A stretch of 64,000 nucleotides of DNA from Zygnema cylindricum (lineage: Eukaryota; Streptophyta; Zygnematophyceae; Zygnematales; Zygnemataceae): positions 62,001 to 126,000 of the forward strand of contig JBBHKE010003210.1 in assembly GCA_037447655.1 (NCBI GenBank), given 5' to 3'. This document shows positions 12,001-23,500 of this stretch, one piece after another (position 1 is the first letter of the stretch; every line of letters starts with the position of its first letter). Both the position numbers and the translations under genes were made by a program. Below the pieces are notes generated by a model. That model worked only from the letters and a program-made list of their open reading frames with translations. It searched no databases and had not been told where the DNA came from.

Positions 12001-13947
12001 TATGACCAAAAGCATATAAAAGTTTTCTTCGAATATTGAATGTGTATTTTAAGTCTCCAAGAGAGGGAAAAAGAAAAATTGGAAACAAACCTTTTTCGAT
12101 TAAGTCGCACAGCAAGTATAGAACTGACGAAACTGAGTTCCATGGGAGGAGAAGTCCCACTTGTATTTAGAAGCTGGAGACGCCTTGGGGAGAGAGAGGG
12201 CTGCAAAGGACAAAAAAAAGCAAAAACACTCACATTCCGCATGGAATTAAAAAACCTAAGGGTGATTTTGGAGGGAGAGAGAGAGGAGAGAATGGCGGGC
12301 GAGGAGCAAGGGGGAGAGGATCAGGCACCTGATCTCCTGCTCCCACCATGGCCACCAGACTGGTGCAGTAGAGCATCTCAACGAGACAAATGGCTCCACC
12401 ACCTGGAGAGAGGAGAGAGAGAGAGAGGGAAAGAGGAGGAGGAGTGGGCAGGATGATGAGAGAAACAGTTCTCTGTCTAATTCTTCTAACATTCGATAAT
12501 GACAGGAGTGCCATTCATCGATAAATTGTTTCTCCACTCTCCTTAGCTCCTCCCATCTCCTCCCATCTCCTCGCACCCCTTCTCCATTTCTCTTCTCCCT
12601 CGTCTTCCTTCTCTCCCTCACTCTCGCTTTATCCACTCTCTTTGTCCATAGTTTAAACATGTCCGGTAGCTTCCAAAACCGCCCAAAACCCGACTATCAA
12701 CCTTGAAGAAATTCATGAAAAAAGACTAAGAAACCCTAAATTCCAAAGGCCCACAGAAAAACCTACCTACAATCATGAAAACCATAAAATCGTCAAAATG
12801 TGTAGAACCCCTAAGGACCTCCCAAATTTCTGAAGCTCTAAAACTCCAATAGTCCTAACAACCTCAGAAATCCAAAGCCCAAACACACTGAAAAACCTGA
12901 AAACCGAAACCCTGAAAATCCTGAACCCTTAAAACTCACTGTACTCATAAACACAGGTGCAAGTGTCGCAGTTGAAAATTTTGAATCCGTCACAAGTTGC
13001 CACCGAAATACATCTGGTGAGAAAAAAAAAGAACAAAAAAAAGTTGTCAACTTCGGATAGTATCAGATACATCCTAAACTTCCAGTTAATTTGTTTATTC
13101 AAAACATTTTTCAGCTTAATAATCTGTGTGGAATTGCCAAGAAAGCTAAAGGAATAAGTCGTCGAGAGAGAGGTTTTCCTAAAGATTTTAGACTAAGGAA
13201 CAAGAACTCAAACTTAAAATTTGAAGTTAATGATAGAAAAATAAGACGCCTAAGGATATTGTTTGAAAAAATTGTCTTGAAATAAATGAGATGTAAATAA
13301 GGTTTAAATTTAGAGAGAAAAAAGTCCATGAAGTTGAGTGTTTATTGATTTTGAAGGTTGATTACAAGCATAAAGCTGAAACATAAACACACAAAAAATG
13401 GAACTCAATAGACATAGTTTTTAAAACTTTTTATTCATAAGCTCACAAGGAGAAGGAGTAAATGGACATAGGATATAAATCCAAGACACACAGAATTACC
13501 CTATTCACCAGCATTTGAAATCAAGAATATTGCTAGCTTAGTCAATTTAACAATTTTTTTAAGATAAAAGACCTAAATCGATTGATTACAGAACATGCGT
13601 TAATGTGAAATGAACCTACCCCGGGAACATTCTTTCCAATTTTGTGTGGATGATAAATTGACAACATAACTGTAAACTTCCTAACAAAACCCACTCTACT
13701 ACTTGTGGACAGTGTGACTGTATCCGTGAACCAATCAAATTTAAACCATATCACAATTTTGAAGATGATCATACTTTTGTTTTCAAGGTGAATATTTGCG
13801 TAGTCATGCACAAACATTATCTTGCTATTCTGCACATTATTCAAAACCTGACAATTCGAATACAGGAGGCAAACATGCGACTTACGAGCTGTCCTGGTTG
13901 AAACCGACGCTCAAAACGCCACGTGGCGACGCCCGGGCGACATCCAT
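4781..13947 (-). CDS. ATG18: ATG18b-like PROPPIN (WIPI), ten exons, complete
   Basis: The product is a PROPPIN-family seven-bladed beta-propeller that binds PI3P/PI(3,5)P2 on membranes during autophagosome formation. My exon model (- strand, high to low) is 13947-13886, 13013-12940, 12402-12329, 12200-12091, 10131-10040, 8829-8717, 7526-7407, 6780-6644, 6211-6092, 4928-4781. Every junction is AG/GT, all nine intron phases agree, and the exons sum to 1,050 bases (349 residues plus stop). Landmarks in order are [89 protein letters not shown], then the lipid-binding FRRG motif (about residues 219-222) in [20 protein letters not shown], and [13 protein letters not shown] near the end. Order and wording match plant ATG18b best. 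The first ATG precedes the conserved propeller start by 14 codons. Introns reach over 2 kb and contain several minisatellites. Splicing is inferred from sequence only. Confidence 0.92.
6009..6048. repeat. (AAC)n microsatellite
   Basis: About twelve CAA/AAC units lie inside the last intron of the ATG18-like gene, followed by an A run. It is simple sequence. Confidence 0.9.
6222..6640. repeat. Minisatellite in inverted arrangement, intron 8 of ATG18-like gene
   Basis: From about 6222 to 6380 a roughly 27-base unit (core AAACCATGGGATTGAAA, then GACATTAGG) repeats five to six times. From about 6525 to 6640 the reverse complement of the same unit (TGTCATTTCTATCCCATGG and variants) repeats four times. 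The arms flank about 140 bases of unrelated sequence, so the intron transcript could fold into a long imperfect hairpin. The whole array lies between exons 8 and 9. Confidence 0.75.
7535..7875. repeat. Degenerate 25-30 base minisatellite with CACGTGGC cores
   Basis: Tandem diverged units have the form GTCAGACAGGAAGTGACACG followed by TGGCA. About a dozen copies lie in the intron directly upstream (in transcript direction) of exon 7 of the ATG18-like gene. Several units contain CACGTGG or ACGTGGCA, the core of plant G-box/ABRE sites. Any regulatory role is conjecture. Confidence 0.75.
8875..9190. repeat. TTGCAGAAAAA minisatellite
   Basis: An array of about ten diverged units of 20-30 bases is built on TTTTGCAGAAAAA. 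It lies in the intron between exons 5 and 6 of the ATG18-like gene. The TTTTGCAG cores look like 3' splice sites on the + strand, but the gene is on the - strand. Confidence 0.75.
9353..9440. repeat. 17-base tandem repeat
   Basis: The unit TTTTTTTTAATCGACGG occurs three times nearly perfectly and is followed by two decayed copies (TTTTTTAATCCTACAG, TTTTTTAATCTGACGG). It lies in the same ATG18-like intron as the TTGCAG array. Confidence 0.85.
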
Positions 13948-14478
13948 GACGAATTCCGTTTCAGTTCCAGTTCCAAATTCCGTTTCTCAGGCGAAGCGAG
14001 ACAGCCATGGGGATATCAAGACAGCAATTCTCTTCTTCCACAATAGGGAAACTATAACTGTCACATGCTTAGAGAGTTAAGTGCTAGACCGGTAGAGTAC
14101 GGTACGGTCGAGGTGGTGGACCACCTTGAACGTACGGTATTTCTGTACTATAAAGGATGTATCATAGGCAGACGGCCCGCTTCGGGGTCAAACTGAGCCG
14201 AACCGATATTGCGATACGCTACAGCGATAAACCGATACAAAATAGCGAAATACTGCAAGAGTTTGCAACATGGTATGCCACATGGTATGCCAACTGACCA
14301 CTGTCAGAGGTCACAAAAGTCAAAATTTTAGGTGACCGAAACCGACATTTTTTTTTTTTCAAAATCTGAGTACCCGACGCCCGACCGCGTTATGTCACGC
14401 TCCAAAATTGTTAACCGTTAACCGAAACTCGATATCTCTCGACTACCCGTGCCCGCCTGTACCTGAAAAGTACAAAAT

Positions 14479-15388
14479 TACAACGCTCATTGTTATTAGC
14501 GTTAAGCATTTATAAGTGTTAATTAATGCAAGGAGACGTGGCAGGTTGTAATCCACGTCTTTAAATAAAGTTGTTAACTCTATTTTGTGATTTTCGGCTA
14601 AAATAGTAGTGGGTTTGTCCCCATGTACTTGTAACTTAGCGAACTCACTTTTCTTCGCGTACGCTGTACGTCCGAACCCAATGAGTGTACCACATGCTTG
14701 TTCACTTGATACCAAAGGCTTCTCTTCTACACCAGATCCGTTTTTAGGGTTTGGTATTTTTAAACGTCACCAAAAGGCGTTGTCATAAATAGTGTGATGG
14801 AAGTACGCTGCAAAAAATAGTGTGACAAACAAAAGGTACTGAAAATAGTGTGTCAAAGGAGAGTTACGAAATAACATTTTTATTTTCGTTTGTATTTTTG
14901 AAAGTGCGCGTCACGTGCAAATTTCGCCAAATTTCGTTGGTTTTACATCATGACACGTAGCTTTTTCGTCCAGCGTGTCACTATTAATTATTTTCTCTAT
15001 CTGCCAACCCACCTCTTACAGGTACGTTGGCAGCTACAGAGAAAAATGAAGAGAACGCTTCGCGGATGAGCATCCCACGGTCAGTATTACCTCCCAGACC
15101 TACGGAGAGTATTGGCAAGATTCTCTGTAATGTATGTTTTCGTATAAAAACAAAATAAGCGGTACATTCTGGTACGGATAGTCGCGGATTTCTGTAAACT
15201 ACCCCAGTTTTCGTCTGATGGAACTTGGCCCTTAGTGTAAATGAAAAATTATGATTTATAATACTATTTAATGCAAGGAGACGTGGCAGGTTGTAGTCCA
15301 CGTCTTTAGATAACGTTGTTAACTCTATTTTGTGATTGTTGGCTAAAATAGTGGCGACTTATTAACACTAATAACAATGAGCGGTGTA
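14479..15388. mobile_element. Nested MITE-like element with TIR core CAACGCTCATTGTTATTAGC
   Basis: The left end is TACAACGCTCATTGTTATTA. The right end is its near-perfect inverse (CTAATAACAATGAGCGGTGTA). It is about 910 bases long and has no coding capacity. Inside, a block of about 100 bases (core AAGGAGACGTGGCAGGTTGT) is directly repeated at 14520-14620 and 15265-15360. The termini resemble the TACACCGCCAATCG family found elsewhere in the window. Confidence 0.7.
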
Positions 15389-15856
15389 GTGGTACATCTC
15401 CCTTTGCAAAAAACAATTCGTGTACGTCTTCTTTTTACTATTTTGTCATTTTGCAATCTCTTTTGACGAATACTTTTTTTCCTCGACAGTCATCTCCCTC
15501 AAGATATTTTTTTCCTAATTTTGCGTGTAACTCTTAAATTAATGTTTATTCTCTCGTAAATCTAAATTTTTCGCTACATTTTTTGGACGGTTTTTCTTTC
15601 GACTACGATACTATGTTATGAATTATTCAAAAAAGGTAAAGTTTTTATTATGTATGCTCAAAAAAAAAATATTAGTTTTTCACATGGAAAATCAATTAGC
15701 AAAAAACACATTGTGATAGGCAAATAAAATAAAAATTCTCATGTAATATCAAATATATAAATAAACAAATCACATCAAAGAAATCCTCGTCCTATTTTCA
15801 ACTCTATTATACAAATTCTCAACCTCAAAGTTAAAAACTACACAAAATCTATAAAT

Positions 15857-16456
15857 CTAACTTCCACATCTTATTTGTATTTTTTTGGAAGTTCCGTTCT
15901 TATTCAAAATCGTTGTCACAATTGTAGCAATTTTATGGTCCGCGCAAGGTATCCAAGTAAACATACTCGGTAGACCTTCAACCGCACACATGTTAGAGCC
16001 ACTGTCGGTCACAACAACGCAGCGGTTTTCCAAAACATCAAAATCGGACATTTCAAATTTGGTCGGACAACTTTTGAAAGCCGTGAAAACTTTTTCCCCG
16101 GTATGTTTTTCCTCCGGAAAAAGATCGACTTGAAGCGTCTATGCATGAAGTTTAAATTCCTTGCCAATAAAATGTGCGGTTACTGACATGAATGAGGTCT
16201 TTTTTTATTGTCTCGGTCCAGAGAGCAGTCGTAAATGCGACAAAAATATTGCTTCAATATTTTCTGTAAATTTTAGGATGATCAAACTACGAATATATTT
16301 GGCAAAAGATATAATATAGTTTTTTACGATATTGACAGACGGGCGTAGTTGGTGGATGTCACCACTTTTGTTGGACAAAACACCAACATCAAACAATGCT
16401 TGACAAAATGATTGAAAGCCTGCGAAAAAAAAAAACAATAAGAAAATATCATGCAA
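15857..16456 (-). pseudogene. hAT transposase fragment (RNase H-like core)
   Basis: The - strand reads (16456 to 15857) AGFQSFCQALFDVG...SFAKYIRSLIIL, then after a stop SVTAHFIGKEFKLHA, a second stop, TLQVDLFPEEKHTGEKV, then CVVVTDSGSNMCAVEG and WIPCADHKIATIVTTIL. The order (F..L, TAHFI-F-LH, F-HTGE, TDSGSNM, IPC-H) is that of plant BED-type hAT transposases around the first catalytic Asp. The C-terminal dimerisation region is absent. Two in-frame stops and truncation at both ends make it inactive. Confidence 0.8.
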
Positions 16457-16778
16457 TTACTAACCATGATCAATAAAGAAGGTTTCTACCTTGATTTCCA
16501 CTGATTTATTAACTGATAAATACTACATGTCGCATGAAATTGACATACTAATTTTATATATTTGTGGAAACACGGTATAAAATGCTTGATTAGCACTTTG
16601 CAATAATGTACGGCGTAGGAGTAAGCCAATAAGTGCGATCTCTCGCGTGATATCGACATAATAATTTGACATATTTATGGAAACAACGTATAAAGTGCAC
16701 AATTAACACTTTACAATAGAGTACGATTTGCGGCCCTTATCTTCCAATAGGATTTGCGAAATGAATTGTGTTAGCATT

Positions 16779-17546
16779 AGTGTTGGGTATCGAGGACCGT
16801 TTGCCAATATTCGATATGTATCGAATTTCGGGTACCCGATAATCGATATATCCGCTTCAATATATCGAAAAGTTAAATATCATGATAAATTGCCTATATA
16901 TCGCCGATATATCGAGGATTAAAAAAAAAATAGAAATATTATTGATACTGCTGGTAGTATTACTGTTGCTTCCAGTACTAATGCTACTGCAGCTGTTGCT
17001 ACTCCAAATTAACAAAAATAATAATAAACTTTCACATTTTGTACACTTCAAACAATAATTAATAAAAAAAATAAAAAAAAATCACATTTTGTACACTTCA
17101 CAAAATAAACCCTGAAAATAATAATAGAAATTCACATTTTGTACACTTCAAAATATAATTAATAATACTAATAATAATAAGTCTTCAAAATTTTTATTTT
17201 CAGATCATACTTTGACAGAATTAGTGTGAACTTTTCGTATGCGAAGTTCTCTACGTACTAAATAAGTGATTATATGAATTACAAAATAAGTATTTTTTTG
17301 TGGGTTACATTTTGCGACGTCTACCTTTAAGTCACAAAACGAAAATCACGTCGTATGTGGCGTATCAAACAATTTGTCATTTTCGCTAAAATTATATATT
17401 ATATAAAAAATTAAACATAAAAAATATTTTATATCGCGATGATTATGTTGGTTTCAATACGATATATTGAGGAGTCTGTTCGATCGATATTCAATAAATC
17501 AAATATCGAAATTATCGCGATACAGATTTACTCGATACCCAACACC
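16779..17546. mobile_element. Nested inverted-repeat element, TIR core GTGTTGGGTATCGAG
   Basis: It starts GTGTTGGGTATCGAGGACCG and ends with the inverse, CTCGATACCCAACACC. Both ends are rich in ATATCG/CGATAT motifs. The middle holds three direct copies of TCACATTTTGTACACTTCA (near 17031, 17080 and 17131). No coding sequence is present. It lies inside the hAT-like element. Confidence 0.65.
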
Positions 17547-18805
17547 AGTTTGTAGAGGTCGGAAACGGTTAACCGAAACCGTAACCGACCGTCGGATCCG
17601 GAACGGATTAGGGTGCGAAATTTGGGGGGCCGGGCGGATTCGGGCGGTTGATTCACAGAAAAAGAAAAAAAATCGGTTACGGTCGGGTAAGCAAAAAACG
17701 ACAAAAAAATGAAATCTTTGTATTGTCCATACTATCCAACATTATTGTACTTTGTACTATTGGTGTCGTGGAAGGTATAAGGGAGATACACCACTAATTT
17801 TGTACTTATTCGGGTACGGGCGGGTACGGGTAGTCGCAAGAAAACGAGTTTCGGTTAACCTTTGTTTTCGTAAACGCGTTTCGGGTAACGGTTAACAATT
17901 TTGGAGCGTGACATAACCCGGTCGGGCGTCGGGTACTCAGATTTTGAAAAAAAAAACGGTTGGTTTCGGTTATCTAAAATTTTGACTTTTGCGACCTCTG
18001 CTAGTTAGTACAGTGTCAGATTTGCGACGTTAATCAAGATATCACGTACTTCCATGATACCAAGAGTAAAAAGCACAATAAATGTTAGATAGTATGGATT
18101 GTACAAAACCTTAATTTTTTTTCGTTTTTTGCTTAGCCGACCGTAACCGACTTTTTTTTTTTTTTTGTGAATCACCCGCCCGAATCCGCCCGGCCCCCCA
18201 AATTTGGCAACCGAATCCGTTCCTGATCAGACGCGGGCGTCGGGTAACGGTCGGTTACGGTTTTGGTTGACCGTTTGCGACCTCTGACCCACTGTTACGT
18301 CCGCAAAGTCGGTGTACTGCCGATGTAAAACTGATGAAAAATTATGACGTCGCACATCGTTCGCATTGACATGCATTCGAAAGTGAAAAATCAGAGATAT
18401 TCTCATATTGGACATTTTTAAAAAATCGGCAAAGTCATATTCACGGATAGGCAAAATGTGTTGGCGCATTGGACATTGATCCGATGCGATACGATGCCTA
18501 CGATGCATTTCAGCCACTTGTTTGGGGTCTCTCGTTTTTGTTTGTATGTCTTCCTTTTTCTTGACATTCATTGTAGATATACTTCAATATCTATATTGGT
18601 CCGATATTCGTTATCCACATGTTACCTTATTATAAGAAATTCGCTCGATGTGAATCATAGTTTAGACTCATTTTCTAACGTCACGCTTGAGGGCAAGTAA
18701 CATGTACCGTATCGCGGGGTAAACGAAACTCTTGTATTGAATATTGGGAAATATTCCTATATATTCATCCCTATTATTTGAGGCTTTGCCGTTCACTTTT
18801 TTTGG

Positions 18806-18896
18806 TTCCCGTGTGCTCAGATGGTAAAGTCTGGCACTATTATTTGAATATCCTATAACACTACAAAGGGATCACATTTCTCGATCCGAGTCCCTT
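18806..18896 (+). repeat. tRNA-like sequence, possible SINE head
   Basis: GTGTGCTCAGATGGTAAAGT matches the tRNA D-arm/box A pattern, and GATCCGAGTCCC about 60 bases on matches box B. The acceptor ends do not pair and the spacing is longer than in a normal tRNA. It is therefore a tRNA-derived repeat or tRNA relic, not a working tRNA gene. Confidence 0.45.
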
Positions 18897-19139
18897 CTCA
18901 AAATGCTATGCATCTTTAGCCTCATTCGAGTGATTTACTTTTGTGTATGGCTTGGCAATTATGCTGTTAACCCAGAACTAGTTTAATGACTTATGATTCT
19001 GGTGGAGAATGGAATGCAGACTCGTGGTTTCTCTTTGCAGGAGACTTTCCGTCTATTTGAAGGTAGGCGGGTGGTGTTTCGAGATGGTTAGTGGTTCCTT
19101 GGTGTTTCCTTTTAGCAATGTCCATGAACGTCAACTTCT

Positions 19140-19330
19140 CCGAAATTGTGGTCGACGCTCATCTGAGGGGACTCGGGAGCCTTCAACTGCTCACGACTTT
19201 TTATCGTCAGCGTGCGTATGCAGCTTTGCAGCATGGCTTTTTAGGGATTCCTTCTTCGATCTGTTATTGCCGTAATGGATCGCCATTGTGTTTCAGACCT
19301 CCCATCCCAGGCTCCAGTGAGAATGCAGAT
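19140..19330 (+). mobile_element. LINE tail fragment, second copy
   Basis: DNA and protein (LTTFYRQRAYAALQHG) resemble the tail of the LINE at 2960-3160 (LTSFYRQRLSVALQRV). The following ATGGATCGCCATTGTGTT also matches ATGGATCGTCACCGTGTT. Frames are broken. It is a short, old, 5'-truncated copy of the same family. Confidence 0.7.
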
Positions 19331-20506
19331 TTACAGAAGTGGTTTCCCTTTCCAGGGAGGTTTGTTCTGTTAGAGGTTTGGTTTGGTTTGTTTTATTAGG
19401 CATTGATGCTTTTATTTTCATTTCTGTAATATTCTATTCAGGTCGTTAGCTTGTCCATCATTTGAGTTTCATTATTCTCAGTTTTTTGTGATTTTAATCT
19501 CATGTGATATTTTCATGTTAAATCTACCATTGCAGTCAGATGGTTTGTCCTCTCTGTTTTTTTTTTATTAAACTTGTTATGGCGACAGAGATGGTCTTCA
19601 CAACAAAAAATACAGGTGCTCTTTCCGTAACTTCAAGGCAAGCCAAACTCTGTAGAAATCCCCCCTCTCCCCCAATTTCTACATGCAAGGAATGACACCT
19701 GGGAAGAGATTGAGCACGTGCCACATAGGACAAGGCGTTTCACTCAGATAGGGCCGACACCATTCCTGTGGGCTTAGGGAGTTGTATGTCTTAACAACAA
19801 TCAAGTTGCTCAGTGCCACCGCCGTGAATATGGTACGTTTCTTGAATTTCCAGCCTTTGCTGGTTTCTTTAATATAGAGGTGTTCATCATCATGTACCAC
19901 TAGTACAATCCTTTCCTTTATATGCTTGACTTGGTTTAGTAGTAGAAACAGGTGGCAGCGATGAACTAAATAACAGCAGCCTACAGTAAAGGGGCTTCCT
20001 ATTCATCATAGAACTTGACGACATATGAAATCATAAAGATTGTCACTCTGGACGACCCACAATTTGAGACACCTATGTCCCACAAGGACTTAAATTGATC
20101 TCCCTGGTTGCTTAGGGTTTAATCCCTGTAATGTTTGTGGGTCAATGGCATGGTTTTCCAGTCAGCAGGTTAATAGTTCAAGCATCGTCATGCACCAATC
20201 AGTATGGATATGACTTGAATGCAATACTTAAGCCCATAAATACAAAACTTGGGAGTACAAAAATCGTAGCAAAACAATGAAGGATAAACGTATTTATAGG
20301 AAGTGGACTTATTTTGAATGATTTTCTCGGTACATTCTGTTCCAAAAGGGAAAAACAATGGGCTACCAAGAACGAAAAGAAGTACTAATGTTGAGTGCTT
20401 TTATCAGCATTCATCAACATTTTGACACATCATTTATATAACCTATTGTATTTCCATAGGCAAGACAGTTAACAAGAATCGGTATTCATTTTGACTAAAA
20501 CATAGC

Positions 20507-23500
20507 TCATTGACTACAACCTTCCACTTTTAATGGAAAATTGTGCGGAGAGGTAACAGGCTGTGAATGAGAGAAATGGGAGGGAGACGTTACCTGATGC
20601 TCACAATCGCCATAATCAAGCCATGGATTGAGAAGTCCTGAGTCTTGGTGAGCATTTGACATGCATGCGTTATGAAACCTTCCGGATACCAGCTTCATGC
20701 CACAAACACATACCACCTCAAGTGGGAAACATCCGTTCTCCTCAAATGCGAGTCTCTCTTGGCTTTCTGTGTCCAAGAGTTCGGTCCCACACGGTGACTC
20801 CTGCATAGCCTGTGAATAAGGAGCCAGTGGAGCAAATTGTGAAGATCCCCCACTCATATCACTGCAAATCGGAGCGTCAGATTGACTCGCTAACAAATCC
20901 TTGTCCATTGTTATGTCTTGGGGAGATCCGTTGACGGTTGTTCTTGCGCTCGGTGATGAAACTGGGAGCGTTGTTGCGGTCTCTGAGAGTGACGCTGTCA
21001 CTTGTGAGGCAGATTCACTTCCAGGAGTATTAAATGGTGTCAAAGGCAGTACAGCCTCTCGAAAACTAACCTCGTTAGTGGGGCTGTCAGACAACGACCT
21101 ACTGGAACTAAAGTTTCCTCGACTACTGACTTCAAAGTGTCCTCGAGCTTCTCGAGTTCCTCTAGGACTTATGGACATCAAGGGATTGTTTGTATCAACA
21201 GGACTTGTAATTGGGTTAGAACCCACTGCAGGGGGCTTGGAGGGTTGGAACGGGATTATGGTTGAAGGAGACTGAACCATAGGGCTTTCTGGACACACTT
21301 GATTGGGAGGGTCAAATGAATCGGTTTTTCTAAAACCAACTATGGGATCAATAATAGATCCAGACAAAGATTGGCCTGCTAAAGTAGCACCTGAGCTCAA
21401 AACAATAGGTGTCCTATGTAGAGAGGAGGAGACCTCAGCTTGAGTTGTTGGAATGTCCTCTGATGAGGTAGGGGAAGGAGAATCGTCACGATCTTGCCTA
21501 CTCTGCCCATCTCTACAGACACAGAAGTCCCAAGAAACCATTTGCAAAAAAGTATGAGTTAATCATTTGGCCTTCAGAATTTCACACGGACCAGACATTG
21601 CCAGCATTTAAAAAAGAAAAAGCAAAAAGAAAACTCATCCATACAACAGTTTGGAGCATGCTTGAGAACAGTGTAAGTTGACAAATAAGAAGAACAGACA
21701 TGTGTTTCAATCAGAGGGATTCCCGTTTTTGAAGGCTATAAGATGCTGAGAATATATCCATCATTTTTAGCAAATAAGAGAGAAAGCTGCCAAGGACATT
21801 TGTGGTGGTTGTAAAAATGAGAATGAGGATGAAAAGATAGCATATACTTCAAGGCAATTGATTGACCATAATTTCCAATATCACTGTCAATAATTCAGCA
21901 AACAATCAACTAGGACAACAAGACAGGAAAAGACATGAACACTCTATCTTCCTTCCTTGCCCACTATCATGGAAAGTTAAGACATGCTTGTCATGCGAAA
22001 TAGGAGAAGTTGACCTCTTATGTGTGCAAAGCAATACTCACATGCATTTCCGTTTTCCACAAATTGTTGACAGATTGCCCGGTTTGTGAACCCCATGTTC
22101 ACCAGCTCCCTTTTCAGCTTTATTTAGCTGGCCCACTTCCGACGCACCTTTGTTGTCCATTTTCAGAGGTTCCGGTGTTGGGTTGAGAGGTTCTTCTCTA
22201 ACTTCGTTTCCTGCCAATTCTATTAGTGCTGTTTTGCCTCCTATCATGAAGTCACTACCTTCTGCTACCCCTACCTGAGCCTCTACTTGGAGATCTTCGA
22301 GCCTCTGGTTAAAACTCGCTTCATAGACAGTCACCTCATTTCGTTTTTCATCGTTTGCCTCAGAAATGTCAGGATGTTGAGATGGTCGGAAGGAAGTTTC
22401 ACCATTACGGCTCCCACTTCCACTTGTATGGGTACCACTTGCATTGCTTTGAGGCTCACTCATCGGCTCACCTGTTCCTTCCCGGCTTTCCATCAGAGCT
22501 TCCTTAGACCCAAACTCAGCTGATTGGGAATCAAGTTTTTTCAAGTTGCCATCTTCACCTTCTGGACAGTGTCCAGGACCTTCCTCAGCACCATATCCTA
22601 CATACCCGGCATCTTTCTCTTGACGGTTGGGCCACATATCATTCAGGCATTGACCACCTTCCACACCTTCCCGGCGTGCTGTCCAGTTTGACTCCATATT
22701 ATAAGCTATTGCGTTGACTTTAACATCCTCAGTTTGACCTTCATGTTGTGACTGGCCATCTTGTTTGATAAGATTCTTTATGACAGCAGTTCCTTCAGCA
22801 GAATGATCTGCTTGTTCTCTTTCTGGTATTGAATTGAAAGATACCTGCCTTCTGGTGAAAGCTTTTGATAATAATACTTGTGCATTTTGGGGAACAGCCG
22901 TAGGCATACCAGCCTGGAACTCTTTTTTCTCAACAATATCCTGCTTTAAAGGGGTAACTTGATGGCCCAACCTGCCAGTCACCCGCCCTTCCTGAGTAGG
23001 AAGACGTTCCTCAGAAGCTGAATTGGAAAAATCATTACCTCTATATGTAGGTGAACTCGATGAACGTAGTTTGGAAGACGGAGTTGCAGAAACTGGTGAT
23101 GGAGTTGTCGTGGTTTCACTTGAATGAAGACGAGATCGTCCATCACCATCTGGCATTCGAGGTGGAGTATCCTCATTAGACGACGGACGCGATGCAGTTG
23201 CATCATTTGACGATGGCTGAGAGCCTAAAGCTTGGCCTTCTTTTGATTGGTCGAGAGCTGTCTCGCCTTCACCATGCAGCATGAGATTTTGAGACCTGTC
23301 TACAACCATGGGATTCTTGCACAGAAGAGGAGGACGATCACTACTAGCAGGAGTGCTGGAGGCAACATGTCGCTGAGTTGTTGGGCCATGGAGGCTGATG
23401 TCAGAAGCACTGACCTTTCCCGCCTGAGTTGACAGATTTGATTTGAGATTTGCTACTTCTCTCTGTACAGCAGTTTTAGTCATCGCGGCAGTTGAATCTT

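Larger units (their letters stand above)
14305..18286. mobile_element. hAT-like DNA transposon, non-autonomous, with nested elements
   Basis: The left end begins CAGAGGTCACAAAAGTC (14305). The right end, read on the - strand, begins CAGAGGTCGCAAACGGTC (18286). Such CAG-starting termini fit the hAT superfamily. Flanks are ACCACTGT (14297-14304) and ACCCACTGT (18287-18295), an almost exact 8-base target duplication. A broken hAT transposase lies inside on the - strand. The left 160 bases recur inverted at about 17815-18000, and a second inverted pair (17553-17770 against 18045-18286) overlaps it, so the right end is rearranged or doubly inserted. The element sits about 360 bp upstream of the ATG18-like start codon. 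Confidence 0.7.
18297..20506. other. Intergenic sequence with SINE-like and LINE fragments
   Basis: This lies between the hAT-like element and the 3' end of the large - strand gene. Apart from the two fragments listed separately I see no gene. An open - strand stretch at 19679-19900 (HDDEHLYIKETSKGWKFKKR) could be a stray or alternative 3' exon of the neighbouring gene, but no splice chain supports it. Confidence 0.45.

Noticed and set aside
20561-20593. Possible 33-base intron (CAG/GTAACG...TTCACAG) near the end of the unrecognised gene
   Set aside because: It is far shorter than plant introns, and its length is a multiple of three, so the frame is unaffected either way. I left it as coding.
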